A DNA stretch of 64,000 nucleotides from Typhlomys cinereus (GCA_023101885.1 JALPQD010000207.1:277001-341000); one strand, 5' to 3'. Positions 1 to 12,509 are shown, counted from the first letter of the stretch. Translations and numbers: made by a program. The notes: a model not told the origin generated them from the letters alone.

Positions 1-1744
1 GTAGATGACTCTGCTGACAACCCCCCCCCCAACCTTGCTGCCGTGGATTCTAGCCCTGGTCTTCACTGCCGGCCAGTGCTGTGAGCCCGGCCAAGTGCCG
101 ACAGGCATAGTTCCAATTCAGGAGGCGATAGGCAGACCCCCAGGTTATGGGGAGAAGCTCCTTTCCCCGGCCCAGACTGGCCCTGAGACACAGATGCAGC
201 CTTTACTTGCCACCACCTCCCCCCTCCCCCTGCCGTCACCCCCACTCCGCACAGGCTCACCCCAACAGGAGGACCCACCGCTGCTGCCCGGCCTGGAGCT
301 GGCCAGACTCCCGGAGAAGTCATCGGCATGAATGGACTCCTGGCCCCACCCCCAGTGACTGAGAAAGGGCCAGGCACTGGGTCGCCTCTGATCAACCCCG
401 GCGGCTCTGTCCTTCCTATGAAGCGAGTGCCAGCTCAGGCCAGCCGTGCCCCAAGCCCTGTCAAGCAAAAAGGCAAAGAAAGGCCTCCACGGTGCCCCAC
501 CCCAGCCCTTCCTTCTCCTCCTCACCATGTGGCAAGTCTCTTGGTCCCTTGGGCAGCCTCGGGCAGAGCTGGTGCCAGGTACCGAAGAAGACTCTGAGGG
601 TGGAATTCAGGGCGTGGAACAGAGCTTAGACCCACCGAGTGGAGGGGAGTGGGCCGTTTAAAGAGAACTTGCAGGAGTTGTGGCTGGACGTTAGTGGCCT
701 GCTCGGGGGAAGGGAGGCAGGGCTGCCCCCAGCTACGTCAAAGCCGAGGAGGAAACTCGGCTGGTTTGAGCCTCGAGCTTTGGGATCGCTGGTGGACAGA
801 GCCCAGTGGCTCCCTTGATGGCCTCTTAGGGTCTCCGTGGGACCCTGGAGCTGCTCTGAGCCTCACCAAGCTGAGACGTGCAATAGTGGGCATAGGGTGG
901 GGTCAATTCACGGTAGGGGTCACAGAGGTTCAGTGAAGTGGGGCCTCTCTAGCCAGCACGGAGTCCCAGCGGGCCCCACCTTAGGCTGGAAGGCCCCCTG
1001 CACTGCCACTGCAGATTACTGACGGACGACGCCACGGAGTCCTGGCACCAGAACGCTCGGCTGAGTGACCTCAGGCCAAGCTGCATGGAAAGCTAAGGCA
1101 CTTACATGAAAGGGGACCTCGGAGTGTGACGGGTCTGCAGTCACCTCTTGTCTCCTTGGTCCAGGTGGACAGAGCAGGGCATGCAACTTGTTACGCATGG
1201 CCATATCTCGTCCCATTTGACAGATGGAGAAGCTGAGCTGCGGGCCGCGCTCTGACGGGCCCAAGGCCACACAGAAAGGCTGTGCCAAGAGCTGCCCGGC
1301 TGCCTACCCTCAGTCTCCTGGGCTACGGGGAAGAGCCAGACAGACACTAGGCTCACGGTAGAGATGGGGAAGCCCTGAGGCCTTGATGTGCCCTGGAAAA
1401 CCCCGGCTGTGAGGGTGATCCGCCTGCCCTGCTCCCCGCTATCTTCCCTTTCACCGGTGCAACAGCAAACCCTCCTTTCCATCCTCCGGCAGCCACCAAC
1501 CCTGCGCACTGCCATCCTCCCACAATGCAACAGGGCCTGAGGCTGCGGCAAAGGAGCAGACACCCAGGTCTGTGGCTCCTTTGTTCCCTTCCTGGTCCAG
1601 TTCAGCCCAAGTCAGGGTAGAAACTCAGCTCCAGCAATGCCGTGGCCACCACAGGTCACCCTGACCCCAGACAGAAGCCCAGAGGCGGGGGTGGGGGACA
1701 CCACGAATGATTCGGGCCATGTCAGAGGTAACAGGAAGGTAGAT
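1..1744. other. Unique intergenic DNA, no gene recognised
   Basis: GC-moderate sequence with short C-runs and no supported exon. By synteny this lies downstream of DUSP7, but no DUSP7 coding exon or 3' UTR could be identified. A MIR remnant is at 1190-1305. Confidence 0.5.
1190..1305 (-). repeat. MIR SINE fragment
   Basis: Contains the antisense MIR core pattern: CCCATTTGACAGATGGAGAAG followed by GCCCAAGGCCACACAG. Confidence 0.7.
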
Positions 1745-2015
1745 GAATACAAGAGAAAAAGTTAGAAGGAGGAAAAAGGGGGGGTGAGGAGGGGTGAAGC
1801 CTAGAGCCCCAGTCGAGATGCACCCTGGGACTTGGACTCTGCCCAGCTCCCATCAACCTTGGCAGGTGGGCAGGGACATGGGGGAGAGAGAGGGTGGAAG
1901 AGGGCAAGAGGAGAGACAGGAACATGGGAGAGAGAAAGGAGAGAGGGAAAAGAAGAGGAAAGAAAAGAGGGGGAGAAAGAGAGAGAGAGAGGGAAAAGGA
2001 AAGAGAGAGAGATTT
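1745..2015. repeat. Polypurine (GA/GGGA) tract
   Basis: About 270 bases with almost no pyrimidines on the plus strand, ending in (GA)n. Long Glu/Arg/Lys or Ser/Leu/Pro frames here are artefacts of composition. Confidence 0.85.
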
Positions 2016-5000
2016 TGAGGGGTCCTGGTAGGGGCATCTGTGTACATGATGCCGGGAGTATTTCTCCAGCTCTGTCTGTGGGAGCTCCAATGTATACATA
2101 AAGTACCCCTTTGACCCTCGCCCCTGTTTTTTATATCTACAACAAATGTGCCACATGGACTTGACCCACATTGGCTGAAGACATCTGCCCTCCTGCTCAT
2201 TGGGGTTCTGGGGAAGGACCTGAGTGGGGGACATTTCAGGGTCTCCCCGGGACCCGTACTAAGGACTCTGCTGGCAAAGCCCCCCCATCAGGGCTGTGCT
2301 CTCCGACAGTGAGATGCCCCCTGGAGACTCTGAGCTCCCCGAGTATATGCGCTGGACATGAGGATTATCCATGCTCTGCGATGCCTCCGGGGTTTAGCAC
2401 CTCTGAGCCTCAGCTCCCCGTCTGTAAACAGGGATTAATAATTGTGCAAACCTCACGGGGTCATGAGAATTAATTAAAGGAGAGTGCTGGAAAACGGAGC
2501 TCAGCCAGCGTCTGGGGCAGAGCCAGAGGAAAAGTCATGTTTTTGCCCAGGTTTCCTTTGTCGTCCTGTATTTGATCTTCGTGAAAAGGTCAAGAATCGA
2601 TTTCTTTGTTGTCCTACGGTCATAGGCCTGCTCCACATCCCTGAAGAGGTGGACCAGCAAGGCCCTCGCCCACCCATACAAAAACCAGGGCTACTTCCCA
2701 ATGGCGATTTGTCCTAGAACGGTGTGGGTGTGGCCTGTGGTTCCCGGCTCTGTCAAGTGCTTGGATCCTGAAGACTGGAGGCTTGTTTGTCCCCGTGGTT
2801 TAGTGTGAGGTCACTAAAAACCCTTTTCCCTGCCCTCAGGTTCCAATGAGCCTCATCAGAGGTGGGGTGGGGATGATGAACCCCTGACAGATTCAGGAAA
2901 AGACCTCCCGGAATGTGGGTACCTCTAGGAAAATCAGAGAAAACAGCAGCCATCAGCTCAGTGATTCCTTGGGACTCTGGTGACCCCAGACTAATCCTAG
3001 GCCCCAAGACCTTTCCGTTTATAATCCAGTCCCTTGTACCTTCCCGGCAGGGTCTTGGCTACAGAAGCCTTAGAACCTCCTAGAAGGTGCCGATCAGTGC
3101 TCCCTATAGGTCCCTCCAGAGTCCCCCGAGACTCCCAACGGCTTGTGAGATGAACCTCAAGGAAAATATTTCCCAGAGAGTCTCTAGTTGGTTCTGGGTT
3201 CAGTTTACTGCCTGGACATTAGAACAGAAAGGAATGTCCTTCCGCAGACTGGCCCTGGGCCCGCCAACGCTTGAATACGCCAGCCCATAGGGATGCCAGC
3301 AAAGAGGGCTGTGCATGTGTCCACCGTGGGGAGATGATGACTAGAGCTAGGAGAAAGGTCCCCTGGCTCCTTCGTCATCCTCCTCTTCCTCATTGCTGTG
3401 ACCCGAGGGCTAGACTCTACTTCTCGGCTCCCAAAGTGGATGCTATCATTTTATTTGCTGGGGCACTGATGAGGATTCAGCAGATAAGGGGTGATGGGCA
3501 GACGTGTCCCCAGCAGGGTCTGGCAAGACCAGCGCGTAAGGCCCTGAGCTAAGCAGAAGGATCCCAGTCAGAGCCGGTCTCGGCTCAGTGGGTTTGTTCC
3601 AGCCTCTGCCGGGAGTGCCCACCACGGCCACGAAAATCTGACAGTGCTGCCTAGTGGTCGGCTCGGGCTTGGAACGCAACTCCGAGAAGACCAACCATCA
3701 GACCCAGTGTGGCCCCTTCCAGAAGATGTGGTCTTGAGTTAATGACCTCGCCTCTCTGCGGGGTGTCTCTATCCGCTCTGTGGGGGGGAGGGGGGTGCGG
3801 CTCTGTGCCACACGCACACACAAGCAGGCACACAGGGACATGTACAGTAAGTGTCCCGTAACACAGATCATGAGGTCGCCCCTTCTACCCTGTTCAGCAG
3901 GGTTGAAAGCAAGTCAAAGCCCTGTGTTTGCTCCCTCTTCTGAGGGGAGCCCCAAACCAGCCCCTAGGATTGTTTCCGATCTATAATAAGTCAGCGAGGG
4001 CCCCCGCCGTGGCACAGAACACAGAGAGGAAACAGCACCGCCTCATGTCCCCTGGGGCTTGGAGCATCCTGTTCTCAGAGGGCCCTGGTGGCTGTGACCT
4101 GTAGGTGTGGGGACAGGGGCTCGCAGCAGGGGGAGCTGAACTGGCTCCAGGGTGGGGACATGATTCCTTCCAGGCCCTGTAAGTGACCTCGGGTTATCTC
4201 CTCTAGACAGTTCCTTCAGCCAGCTCTGCCTGGTGGTTAGTGCTTTATCTCCCTGATAATGGCCCAGTGCCCTGACCTAGGAAGAGCTGTCTGTGTCCTT
4301 CAGAGTCCTCGGTGCCTGAGCTGGACACAGCCGGCTAAAGACCTGGGCCAAGGCACGTCAACACGGGCACTGAAGCGTCTAGGCCCTTTGACCCATGGGA
4401 GGCTTTGTCATGTGGGATTCTGGCCCCGGGGGAAGCTGCCTGTCCCCTGTCTGCCCCGAGGACCCCGGAAGACAAGTAGTGGTTCCACAGAACACTTATC
4501 ACTCCTCAGCGGCATCCCCTCCCAACCCGCAATCAACACATACATCAGATGACCACCAAAGGATAGTGGATCACGACCCGGAAGTAGAAAAGGACTTCAG
4601 ACTGCTTTGAACCATGACATGTATGTGACTGAGCAGCACTGATTGGGATCCTGGATCCCGTGGACAAGGATCTCGAGTAGGCGTCTCTAGGAGAGGAGGG
4701 TCTGAGCCTGTCTTTGTGCGAGTCCCTTGGCTGCACAAGCCCTCCAGGTGTCTGAATGCTGGCCCCAGAAAAGCTGACATAGGCCCCCCAGCGGAGGGGA
4801 AAAAAAATGTCCCAGGGTTCAAGCTAACCTGGGCTCCCAGGAACCCGAAGGCAGCAGCCATATTCAAAGAACAGACGGCCCGCGGGAGGACGTGTCTTCC
4901 CTTCTCTTAGGTCAGAGAGCTAAGGTGCGGGTCTGTGGGTCCTCTTCTTCCCCCGGCTTCAGCCGGATGCTCATGGGAGCAGAGACAGGGTGTAGCTGTC

Positions 5001-5129
5001 TATCTGTGTGTCCATCTGTCCTTCCACTACCCTTAGGGTACTAGTACCCTGGCACGTCGTTGAGTTGAAGACCTATCTGTCGACGGATGAATCTTGGTTC
5101 CATTTGAATGTTTTTGCATTCATACATGT
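2016..5129. other. Mostly unique intergenic DNA with one MIR
   Basis: A MIR-like 3' part lies at 2375-2480 (GAGCCTCAGCTCCCCGTCTG motif). No exon, RNA gene or other repeat could be supported in the rest. Confidence 0.45.
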
Positions 5130-5285
5130 TATTTCATTTTTAGTTTTCAGTTTTGAGAGAGGGTCTCCTGTCGTTCAGTCTGACCTCAAACTCGCTGTGG
5201 AATACAGGATAGGAAGTACATGAATTCTTTATCGTCCTGCTTCTATCTCCCAAGTGTTAGATTTACAGGCATATACACCAAGCTT

Positions 5286-5290
<5 letters not shown>
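5130..5290 (-). repeat. B1-type SINE, antisense
   Basis: Degenerate antisense B1 (TTTTGAGAGAGGGTCTCCTG ... TCCCAAGTGTTAGATTTACAGG), followed directly by a 30-base A-run at 5288-5317. Confidence 0.7.
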
Positions 5291-5321
<31 letters not shown>

Positions 5322-5527
5322 CTTACTCACGAGGATCCGCTGGTGACCACTTCATGGCTGCCAATGACAGTAGCAGAGGGGCTGGCTCTGAGAATGGCCA
5401 TCTCGTATACCTAAGGTTATACACTTGGCAGGTAGAACTCGAGGCACAACTAAGGAGGAGTCTCTGGATTAAGGCAGGTCTTTGAGTAAGCCTGTAGGAG
5501 GTCGTCTTGATTGCTTTGGTCGATGCT

Positions 5528-5720
5528 GATAAATTCATGACCAACAGTGTACAGAGACACGTGGGGTTTTATTTTTTATGATGGTCCAGTTACAGTTCAG
5601 TTTGACAGGATAGTTTATACCAGTTCCAGAGGCGGAAGGCACTGACCATACCATATCCACACATCCATAAGACTGCTAAGAGAGGGATGATTCCTACTTG
5701 CCAAGTATATCCAAGGATGG
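5528..5720 (-). mobile_element. ERVL-MaLR-like LTR fragment
   Basis: Homologous to the neighbouring LTR at 5721-6146: both share a TTTATTTT...TGATGG/TGATTCC start and the GAGAGGGAnGATyCyTACTTGCCA segment. Both ends are missing. Confidence 0.55.
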
Positions 5721-6146
5721 TGTTGCAGTTTGCCTGCATGGTTGCTGATAAATGACCATCAAACAGCTTAAGGGAACAAGAGGTTTATTTTCTCTTATGA
5801 TTCCTGGTTACAGTTCTCAGTCCAGCTTGACAGGAGAGCACGCACCAACACCAGGGCCCAAGGAACTGGCCACACCATCTCTACATAATGGCTGAGAGAG
5901 GGACGATCCTTACTTGCCAGACCAGCATGTCTGGCCAAGTGTACACAAGGATGCCGACTCTCTCAATCAGCCCTCTGCATTCTATTCCAGGGCCTAATCC
6001 CACCCACCATGGGCTGGGCCTTACCCATCAGCTAGACAATCTCCTGCAGGTTTGCTCTGGGCCTAACTCAACCACTAATTCTCTACAAGTGTGCCCAGAG
6101 CTCAAACCCTCAACTGTCAAGTTGACACCTGAATCTAACCATGACA
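5721..6146 (-). mobile_element. ERVL-MaLR-like LTR (ORR1/MT-like), antisense
   Basis: On the minus strand it starts TGTCATGGTTAGATTCAGG and ends in a GTTCCCTTAAGCTGTTTGATGG / TATCAGCAACC pattern close to rodent MaLR LTR ends. It appears to have landed in or beside the fragment at 5528-5720. Confidence 0.6.
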
Positions 6147-6572
6147 GTGAAGTGGGAAGACCCTCCCGTTGTGGGCGGCACTGTTCCCTGTATAAGGTGG
6201 TGATGAAGCAGGCTGGCGAGCAGGCGCGCATGCGTCAGGCATTGCTCCTTTGCCTCTGCTCTTGCTGCGCATGTGGTGTGATCCGTTTCCTGGGCTCCTG
6301 ATGCTGTGACTCCCCTGCAGGTTGTAACCTGGGGTTAAGAACATGAGTAAAGGGACAGAGAGATGGCTCAGGGGTTAAGCCGAAGGTCCTGAGTTCAGAT
6401 CCCAGATCCCACATTAAAAAAAAAAACCACAAAAACAGGGTGAAGTGGCAGCAGCTTGTTCTTCCTGTCCTGGAAGGCAGAGCCTGGGAAACTCCAGAGC
6501 AAAGCAAATAGGAGGTAGAAGCAATCCTGGGTGATTCCCAAAATCACCCTTGGGCCTCCGTGCCCTGTGATA

Positions 6573-6621
<49 letters not shown>

Positions 6622-6745
6622 GCATGCAAAATAAAAAATACATTTTTAAAAAAGAACATGAGTTTTAAAAAAGCCACTTTCTTTTCTAAGTCGTTTGAGT
6701 CAGGAGTGTTGCTGTAGCAACAGGTTAATGAAGCTAACACGCCAT
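6147..6745 (+). mobile_element. Sense MaLR-like LTR split by a SINE
   Basis: The two halves (6147-6348 and 6664-6745) read as one LTR in plus orientation. The right half ends GTTGCTGTAGCAACAGGTTAATGAAGCTAACAC, a MaLR-type end. A SINE interrupts it. Confidence 0.5.
6349..6651 (+). repeat. tRNA-derived SINE (B2 superfamily, long body) with 12-bp TSD
   Basis: Head GAGATGGCTCAGGGGTTAAG, body with GGCAGAGCCTGGGAAACTCC, then (CA)n at 6573-6616 and an A-rich end. The 12-base duplication AAGAACATGAGT flanks it (6337-6348 and 6652-6663). Confidence 0.85.
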
Positions 6746-7139
6746 CTCTGAAACCCCATCAGCCTGTGAGTATAAACCAGCAGTTGCCCCTCTTATCAGC
6801 TTGGGATGCCTGAACTTCAGTTTCTATTGTCGAAGCACCGTGGTTTCTGCATTCATTTACTCAGCGCTCACATAGGTTGGTGCACTCCGGACCTCTCCTA
6901 GTGGTGAGGCGACAGGATACTGTGGTAACCAAGAAAACCATGGCGCGTCAATCAAAACAGCACACACCAAAGTCTCTAATTACACATCCAGTGCTCAAAA
7001 GGTTCTGCAGAGTCTGAGAGCTTGGGAAGCTACCCTGGGAGGGGCTAGGAAGTTGGCTTTTGGGGATGATCAGGAAGCCACAGGTAAGATGGGGAAGAGA
7101 ACATGTTTTGGGTAGAAAGAAAAGCTTGAGTAAAGCCAG

Positions 7140-7357
7140 ATGACCAGTGGGCCCATTAACCTTAGAGAAATGGGTGCATTTGGAAGGGAGGGAGTAGAGG
7201 GAGGGGGAGAGAGAGAGAGGCCATTCAGGGTCACCTGGGCAGGACGGTGGGGAGCCGTGGCAGGTCAAGCAGAAAGAACAGGAGGCCAGGCCTGGCGGAT
7301 TCTAAAGGACTTTGCTCTCAAAAGTCTAGAGCAGATTTTGCTTATGACCAGGGAAAT

Positions 7358-7402
<45 letters not shown>

Positions 7403-8125
7403 ACCTGCATGCACTCGTAGGAAGAGGAGAGTGCCAGCCCTCACTTTCCAAGCTTGTTTGAGCCAGGGCTTCTTCGCCGTATGAGCCAGGCTAGCAGCCC
7501 ACAGGCTTCTGGAAAAATCTCAGTCTCTGCCTCTCGTGTTTCTTGTAGGCACCCTGGGATTACAGACCCTTGCACTACTGCGTGTGAAATTTTACAGCTT
7601 TAACGTGGGTCTGGGGGCTCTGAATTCAGGTCATTAACTTGTGCGCCGACTGTCTAAAGTACATTCTTTATTGTTACCTGTTGTCTCCCTCGTAGACATC
7701 AAGCTTCTGGGGTTAGGTCTCAGTTTTCTTCTCTTCCCTCCCTCTCCCTCCTCTTTCACCTCCACTCTCCTGTTCTTCCTCTTCCCTTTCTTCTCCTTCT
7801 ACTTTTCTTTTTTTCCCTCCTTCCCTCCATTCTTCCTTCCTTCTCTCTTCCCTTTTCGCTCTCTCTTACTCTGGTTTTTGACACAAGGTTTCTCTCTCTC
7901 TCTCTCTGTAGCCCGGTCTGATCTTAAACTCACTATATAACCTAGGTTGGCCTTGAAGTCATGATGTCCCTGCCCAGCTCTCCCAGTTCAGGGGTCACAG
8001 ATGCACACTGTCATGCCAGGCTGACATCTAATTCATTTCTGCAGGCCCTAGATAGGGCCAGACACAGCAGGGGTCGGTAGACAAATGTAGAACTAGAAAC
8101 TCGCGGATGGATGCCTGCCTGTCTG
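7140..8125. repeat. Microsatellite, two antisense B1s and a pyrimidine tract
   Basis: (TG)n at 7361-7400; antisense B1 at about 7455-7605 (TTCTTGTAGGCACCCTGGGATTACAG); CT-rich tract at 7730-7870; a second antisense B1 at about 7870-8025 ending CATGCCAGGC. Confidence 0.7.
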
Positions 8126-8149
8126 CGACTGTCCCTGAATGTAAGAGTG

Positions 8150-8470
8150 AGATGTCTCCTAGAGTAGAAGAGCTTGCTTTGCAACCCTGATGACCTGAGC
8201 TTAATCATTGAAATTCACAGTTAAGGAAAAAATAATTAGTTGCAGTGACCGGCATCTATAACCTAGCACGCCTATGGCGAGACAGAAAGCTAAGAAAGGG
8301 GCGTGGGTTGGAAACTCGAGTGGGTAGTGCAGCAGCAGAAGCAAGAGAGATCCTGCTTCACAAGGTGGAAGGAGAGAAGTGACTCCTAAAAAACTCTTTT
8401 CTGGGTGCCACCCATGCACTGTGGGAGGTATATGTGGACATGCGCGCACCACACACCGAATAAATGGATG
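8150..8470 (+). repeat. SINE composite (tRNA-type head plus B1-like middle)
   Basis: Reads GAAGAGCTTGCTTTGCAA / CCCTGATGACCTGAGCTTAATC, a B2/ID-like head, then a degenerate B1-like middle and a CACACCGAATAAATG end. The same arrangement recurs at 18755-19055. Confidence 0.5.
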
Positions 8471-9037
8471 AATACTAAGAAGGTGTCTGTCCGGCTCTGC
8501 CTCTAGCTGGACTTCCATCCCCAGTTTGGTCGCGTCCTGCTGGGCTGCGTGTTCAGGCCGGCATCTAGGAAGCAGGCTGGATATCTCTCGTGCTTGCAAC
8601 TGGCTGCCAGCTGGGGAGACTCTGACCTGAAACGTCTCCCGTCCATTATGGCCAGAACCGCAGGCATGGTCTACCATGGACGGTTCAACACGGCAGCCCA
8701 GGCCAGGCACCCTGCCTGGATTCTACCCATCCCCAGCCTTGCCAGACAGAGGAGGTGAAGACTTAGAGGGAGGAGTTGGGGGTAGCTGCAGGATACAGGG
8801 AACCGTGACTGGGAGCTTTGAGGGGTGCATCGCCTCACTAGGAGAATGGCCTGAAACTGAGTCAGGCAAACCCACCACGGGCAGCTGGGAGAGCGATAAG
8901 CTGTCCGACAGGTGAGCTGTGTGAATGAGATCAGACACGGGAGGGGCTATCTCCATCCTCCCTCTATCCCACCCTCTCCTGCTGAAGCCCATCCCTATAC
9001 TGTAGAAGAGGCCAGTGCGGAGAGTTCAGACAGCCAT

Positions 9038-9237
9038 TTGTTTGTTTGTTTATTGTGTGTCAGAGAGCACTGTGTGTCCCTGTGCAGGCCCTAGGGTGAC
9101 TTCAGGAATCATCCTGGACCGCTTCTACCTCCTTTTGGCTTCACTCTGGGATTCCCCAGACTCCACCCACCAGGGATAGAAGTGCAGGACGCCATCATTT
9201 CTGCCTGGCATTTTTATGTGGGACCTGGTGCTGCGTC
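9038..9237 (-). repeat. Long-body tRNA-derived SINE, head missing
   Basis: Antisense copy from a (TTTG)n start through AGAGCACTGTGTGTCCCTGT to the GGGACCTGG box. The tRNA-like head is absent. Confidence 0.75.
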
Positions 9238-9589
9238 CCTATCCAACTAATCTGGTAGAATATGTCTCAGTTTGGAAAAGGTGGATTCAAAGTAACATGT
9301 TTTGGGATAAGGACATGGCTTTATTTTAGAGAAATAAGGAAAAATATGGGAATTGTCAGGCCTTGGTGTTTCTTCCCAGCACAGGCCTAAAGCCTGTCCC
9401 CTGAGGAAGGTCACAGTAATGCCCAAGGACAGGGGCTGGACACTCTCTCCTAGACAATTCAAGTTTTGCCTCAGGCAGGAAGAATTCCGGGAATTAGGAG
9501 TGCCCTTTACCTGCTCTTAGAGTTTTGTTTTTTTTTTTTTTTTTTGAACTAGCTTCCTGCTCTCTGTTCTAGAGAGAAGCCTGCTTTTT

Positions 9590-9880
9590 TTTTTAGTTTT
9601 TTTTATTATTATTATTATTATTTATTCAATTGTGTGTGTGTGTGTATGTATGTGCGCGCATGTGTGTATGTGTGTGTGTAGAACCACGGACGAATTCGCG
9701 ACCACCATGGATGCTTCCACCTCCTTCTGCCCCGGGATTCACAGGCTCCGCCCTACCAGGACCAGAAGCGCAGGCCGCCCCCGCTTCCGCCTGGCGTCCT
9801 ATACGTGGGATCTGGGATCCGAACTCAGGACCTTCCGCCTGCAAGGCGGAAGCTTAACCCCTGAGCCACCTCTCCAGCCC
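9590..9880 (-). repeat. Young antisense tRNA-derived SINE with 15-bp TSD
   Basis: Nearly full element: (ATT)n tail, GTAGAACCACGGACGAATTC, CCGAACTCAGGACCTTCCGC and the box CCACCTCTCCAGCCC. GAGAAGCCTGCTTTT flanks it at 9574-9588 and 9881-9895. Confidence 0.88.
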
Positions 9881-10085
9881 GAGAAGCCTGCTTTTTAAGT
9901 TTCAGTCAAATACTAAATAGAAATTTCATGTCTAGTCATTTACGATAAGTAGACTTGTTAGCCAGAATGTGTGCACTGATTTTAAGGAAATTAGAGAATA
10001 ACTTCTAGAATCTTAAAACATAGGTTGGGTAAGATTCCCACCTATGTGGTTCCACCTTACTTAGAAATTCCAGAAGTACAAGACT

Positions 10086-10427
10086 ATGCTCTCAGTCCAC
10101 TGGAACCTTAAAAGAAACTGTGATACCCTCTTACCCTGGCTGAAGGCCAAGGAAGAGACCATCATGCCAGAAAGTCTAGATGCCAAGACTGCCCCTGGAG
10201 ATGGTATTTGCAATCCAAACTGGGAGAATCCATGCAGAAGCAAAGGGGGCCGTGTCTTTCCTACCCCAAACGGCACTCTTATGAGAAATCACAGAGATGG
10301 ACCATTCGAGTGCACTCCCACCAAAGATCGCCTCTGCCCCGAAAGAGACACCCTCGGCATATGGGGCCTGACAGATTGGACCCCAGGTTTGGAGTATGCA
10401 TGGTTCACAGATGGGTCATCTAACTGA
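10086..10427 (+). pseudogene. Broken endogenous-retrovirus pol remnant (RNase H edge)
   Basis: A 113-codon open stretch ends in an F-T-D-G-S-S motif (about 10404-10421), which opens the RNase H domain of retroviral pol, and stops two codons later. The rest of RNase H and all of integrase are missing, so it is dead. No env frame is visible before the LTR-like region. Assignment rests on this motif and the adjoining LTR-like signals. Confidence 0.5.
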
Positions 10428-10789
10428 TGGCAATACACTTCTGGAATTCCTCAAAGGAAGACATAAGCAACCTTACTATTAAAGGAATAGAAGAATGCTA
10501 TTATAGAAGTTATTCTTTTAATAATTATATTGCTTAAGTGTTTTTCTTCAGTGCATACCTCAGTGCTCCATCGACAGAACCAGCTATAGCTTATGGGCCT
10601 TGAGTATTCAAGTCAAGGCCCCTTTTGAGATGTGGTTTAAACTTGGATAGTAGAGACTACATGAGCTGCATACATCTTCCCAAGTTAGAACCTGCTGCCA
10701 TGCCTGGTGCCTATGTTGACCTGCCTGACTGAGAGTATCAACCTGGAGAGGACAACAGCCAAAGCTCACGCTGGGACTTATGGGGTGTT

Positions 10790-11212
10790 GAGGATTCCTA
10801 TAGTTAATTGTAAAATATGTTCCTTGCTAAAATCAATAGGAGAACATTCTGCCTCTGTATTTTAAAAGAAAGCAGTCTCTGTTAAAATGTGGGCTTAGCC
10901 CCATAGCTATCCGGTGAAGCATTATAGATTAGATAAGTTTAGAAATACTGAGAGAATGTTTCTGTTAAGTGCCTTTGCCCTGAAGCAATGGGTTAGGTTC
11001 TTGAAAAAAGGGTCCACCCTGAAGGTGACTTTGCTGATTATCTATTATGTATGCAACATTCTTTACCCCAAAATTTTCTGTATAAAAGTTGTCACGAAAG
11101 TTTCAATAAACGGGTTCAGGATACACTCAGACGAGAGGGAGCCGCGTGTGTTCTGTTCTCCACCCGGTCCTGGGGAGCCCTGGTCTCGAGGCCGCGACTC
11201 TGGTCTGCGGCA
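10790..11212 (+). mobile_element. ERV LTR-like segment, cut by a SINE end
   Basis: Has TATAAAAG at 11081-11088 and AATAAA at 11105-11110, the close spacing seen in compact retroviral LTRs. It is followed by a GC-richer stretch ending TGGTCTGCGGCAAC, where an antisense SINE head (11213-11285) begins. The 5' edge is not defined. It lies in the right order after the pol remnant. Confidence 0.5.
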
Positions 11213-11285
11213 ACCTGGGATCCCAAACTCAGGACCTTCTGCTTGTGAGGCAGAGTCTTAACCCCTGAGCCATGTCTCCAGCCCT
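11213..11285 (-). repeat. Antisense tRNA-derived SINE head fragment
   Basis: Only the head is present: ACTCAGGACCTTCTGC ... CCTGAGCCATGTCTCCAGCCC. Confidence 0.8.
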
Positions 11286-12264
11286 CAGACAGCCCTCTTC
11301 TGCCCTCCACACTCCTTCATGCATAAAAAGCACACACACTCTTCGGCTCTGTCTCTCTCTCTCTCTGATCACAGGCCTCCTTCCTTCTTGAAGAAATCAT
11401 TCCTCTTGACATGGGAAGACCCTCCGATCTGGATCTGGATGAACTGTGCTCCGTCCACCTCTCCATGCTAACTTCCCCTGCCCCAACTCTCCCCTGGGAT
11501 TTGTGCTCTGCGTGGAATAGGCTTCCCCTGTCTTCACCTGGCTCAGGGCACATTCATGCTTTTCTCTTCCTTCGACAAGCCATCTCTGAGCGCGCCCAAG
11601 GGTCGCACAGCACAGCTATTTGTTTGCCTCCCGAAGATCCTGCTCTTTCTGTCCTAACAAGGAGTTAGCTTTAGGGTCTCCTGACACCTTCCTTGTCAAT
11701 CCGCACCTTAGGGTCTAGCACAGTGTCAGAAAGGGTGGGAACGAATGAATGATCTCCAAAATGCTCTCAACTTGGGGCTGCCTTGACTGGACCTCCTGAG
11801 TGCCCAAGTTCAGTGTCACACCCCAGAAGGACGCAGGTTTGCTCCGAGCTCTGAACGCTGGCTGGGGGTCTGGAGATCTCTGTCTCGAAGGAAGGAGGAT
11901 GGATTTCTAGAATTCTTTTCTAACGTGGCCCTCATTTGAGAACTGGCCAACCGAGGGCCTCTGGAATCAGGGAGCTGGAAGAGAGCTGTGCCTCCAGTTT
12001 GGGGGAGATGCACCCTGGAATTGGGAAGGCTAGTTTGGCCTGGGGGTTAGGAGAGAGCGCTAGGAGCTCAGTGTCGCCATGATGAACAAGGGACACTTCC
12101 TCCTGCTCCCTAAGGAACTCGAAACCTTTATGCTGGGCCATGGGCCACACTGCTTCAGGACACCCCACGGGCCTAAGCTGAGACCCCCCAAAAGAGTTGG
12201 ACAGCCAACTCTTAGAACAGTACTCAGGCAGGAAAAAGGAGAGAAAGGGGGAGATGTGGGTCAG
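11286..12264. other. Unique intergenic DNA
   Basis: No exon, RNA gene or clear repeat seen. Short open frames lack splice context or recognisable domains. Confidence 0.4.
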
Positions 12265-12375
12265 GCAAGCACTGGCTCCCGGGGGCTGACCTCGAACTCG
12301 AGATCTTCCTGCCCCAGCCTCCTACATGCTAGGCATACAGACGTGAACCGCTGTTGCACCACTGCCAGCCTTTGA
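12265..12375 (-). repeat. Antisense B1 fragment
   Basis: GGGGCTGACCTCGAACTCGAGATCTTCCTGCC ... GCTAGGCATACAGACGTGAACC is an antisense B1 right end. Confidence 0.7.
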
Positions 12376-12509
12376 GCACATTGTACCTCATTTTCTGAGA
12401 AGTCCCGCGTGACTGACAGGCCTGGCCCGGGCTCCCTGCCTTGCACATGCCTAGTGATCTCCCCCATCAGGACACGGGCTCAGCGAGCACGTCGCCTCTG
12501 TGGCCCAGA

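Noticed and set aside
1..1744. Possible DUSP7 3' end at the left edge
   Set aside because: No phosphatase-domain residues, stop context or convincing 3' UTR could be found; only synteny suggested it.
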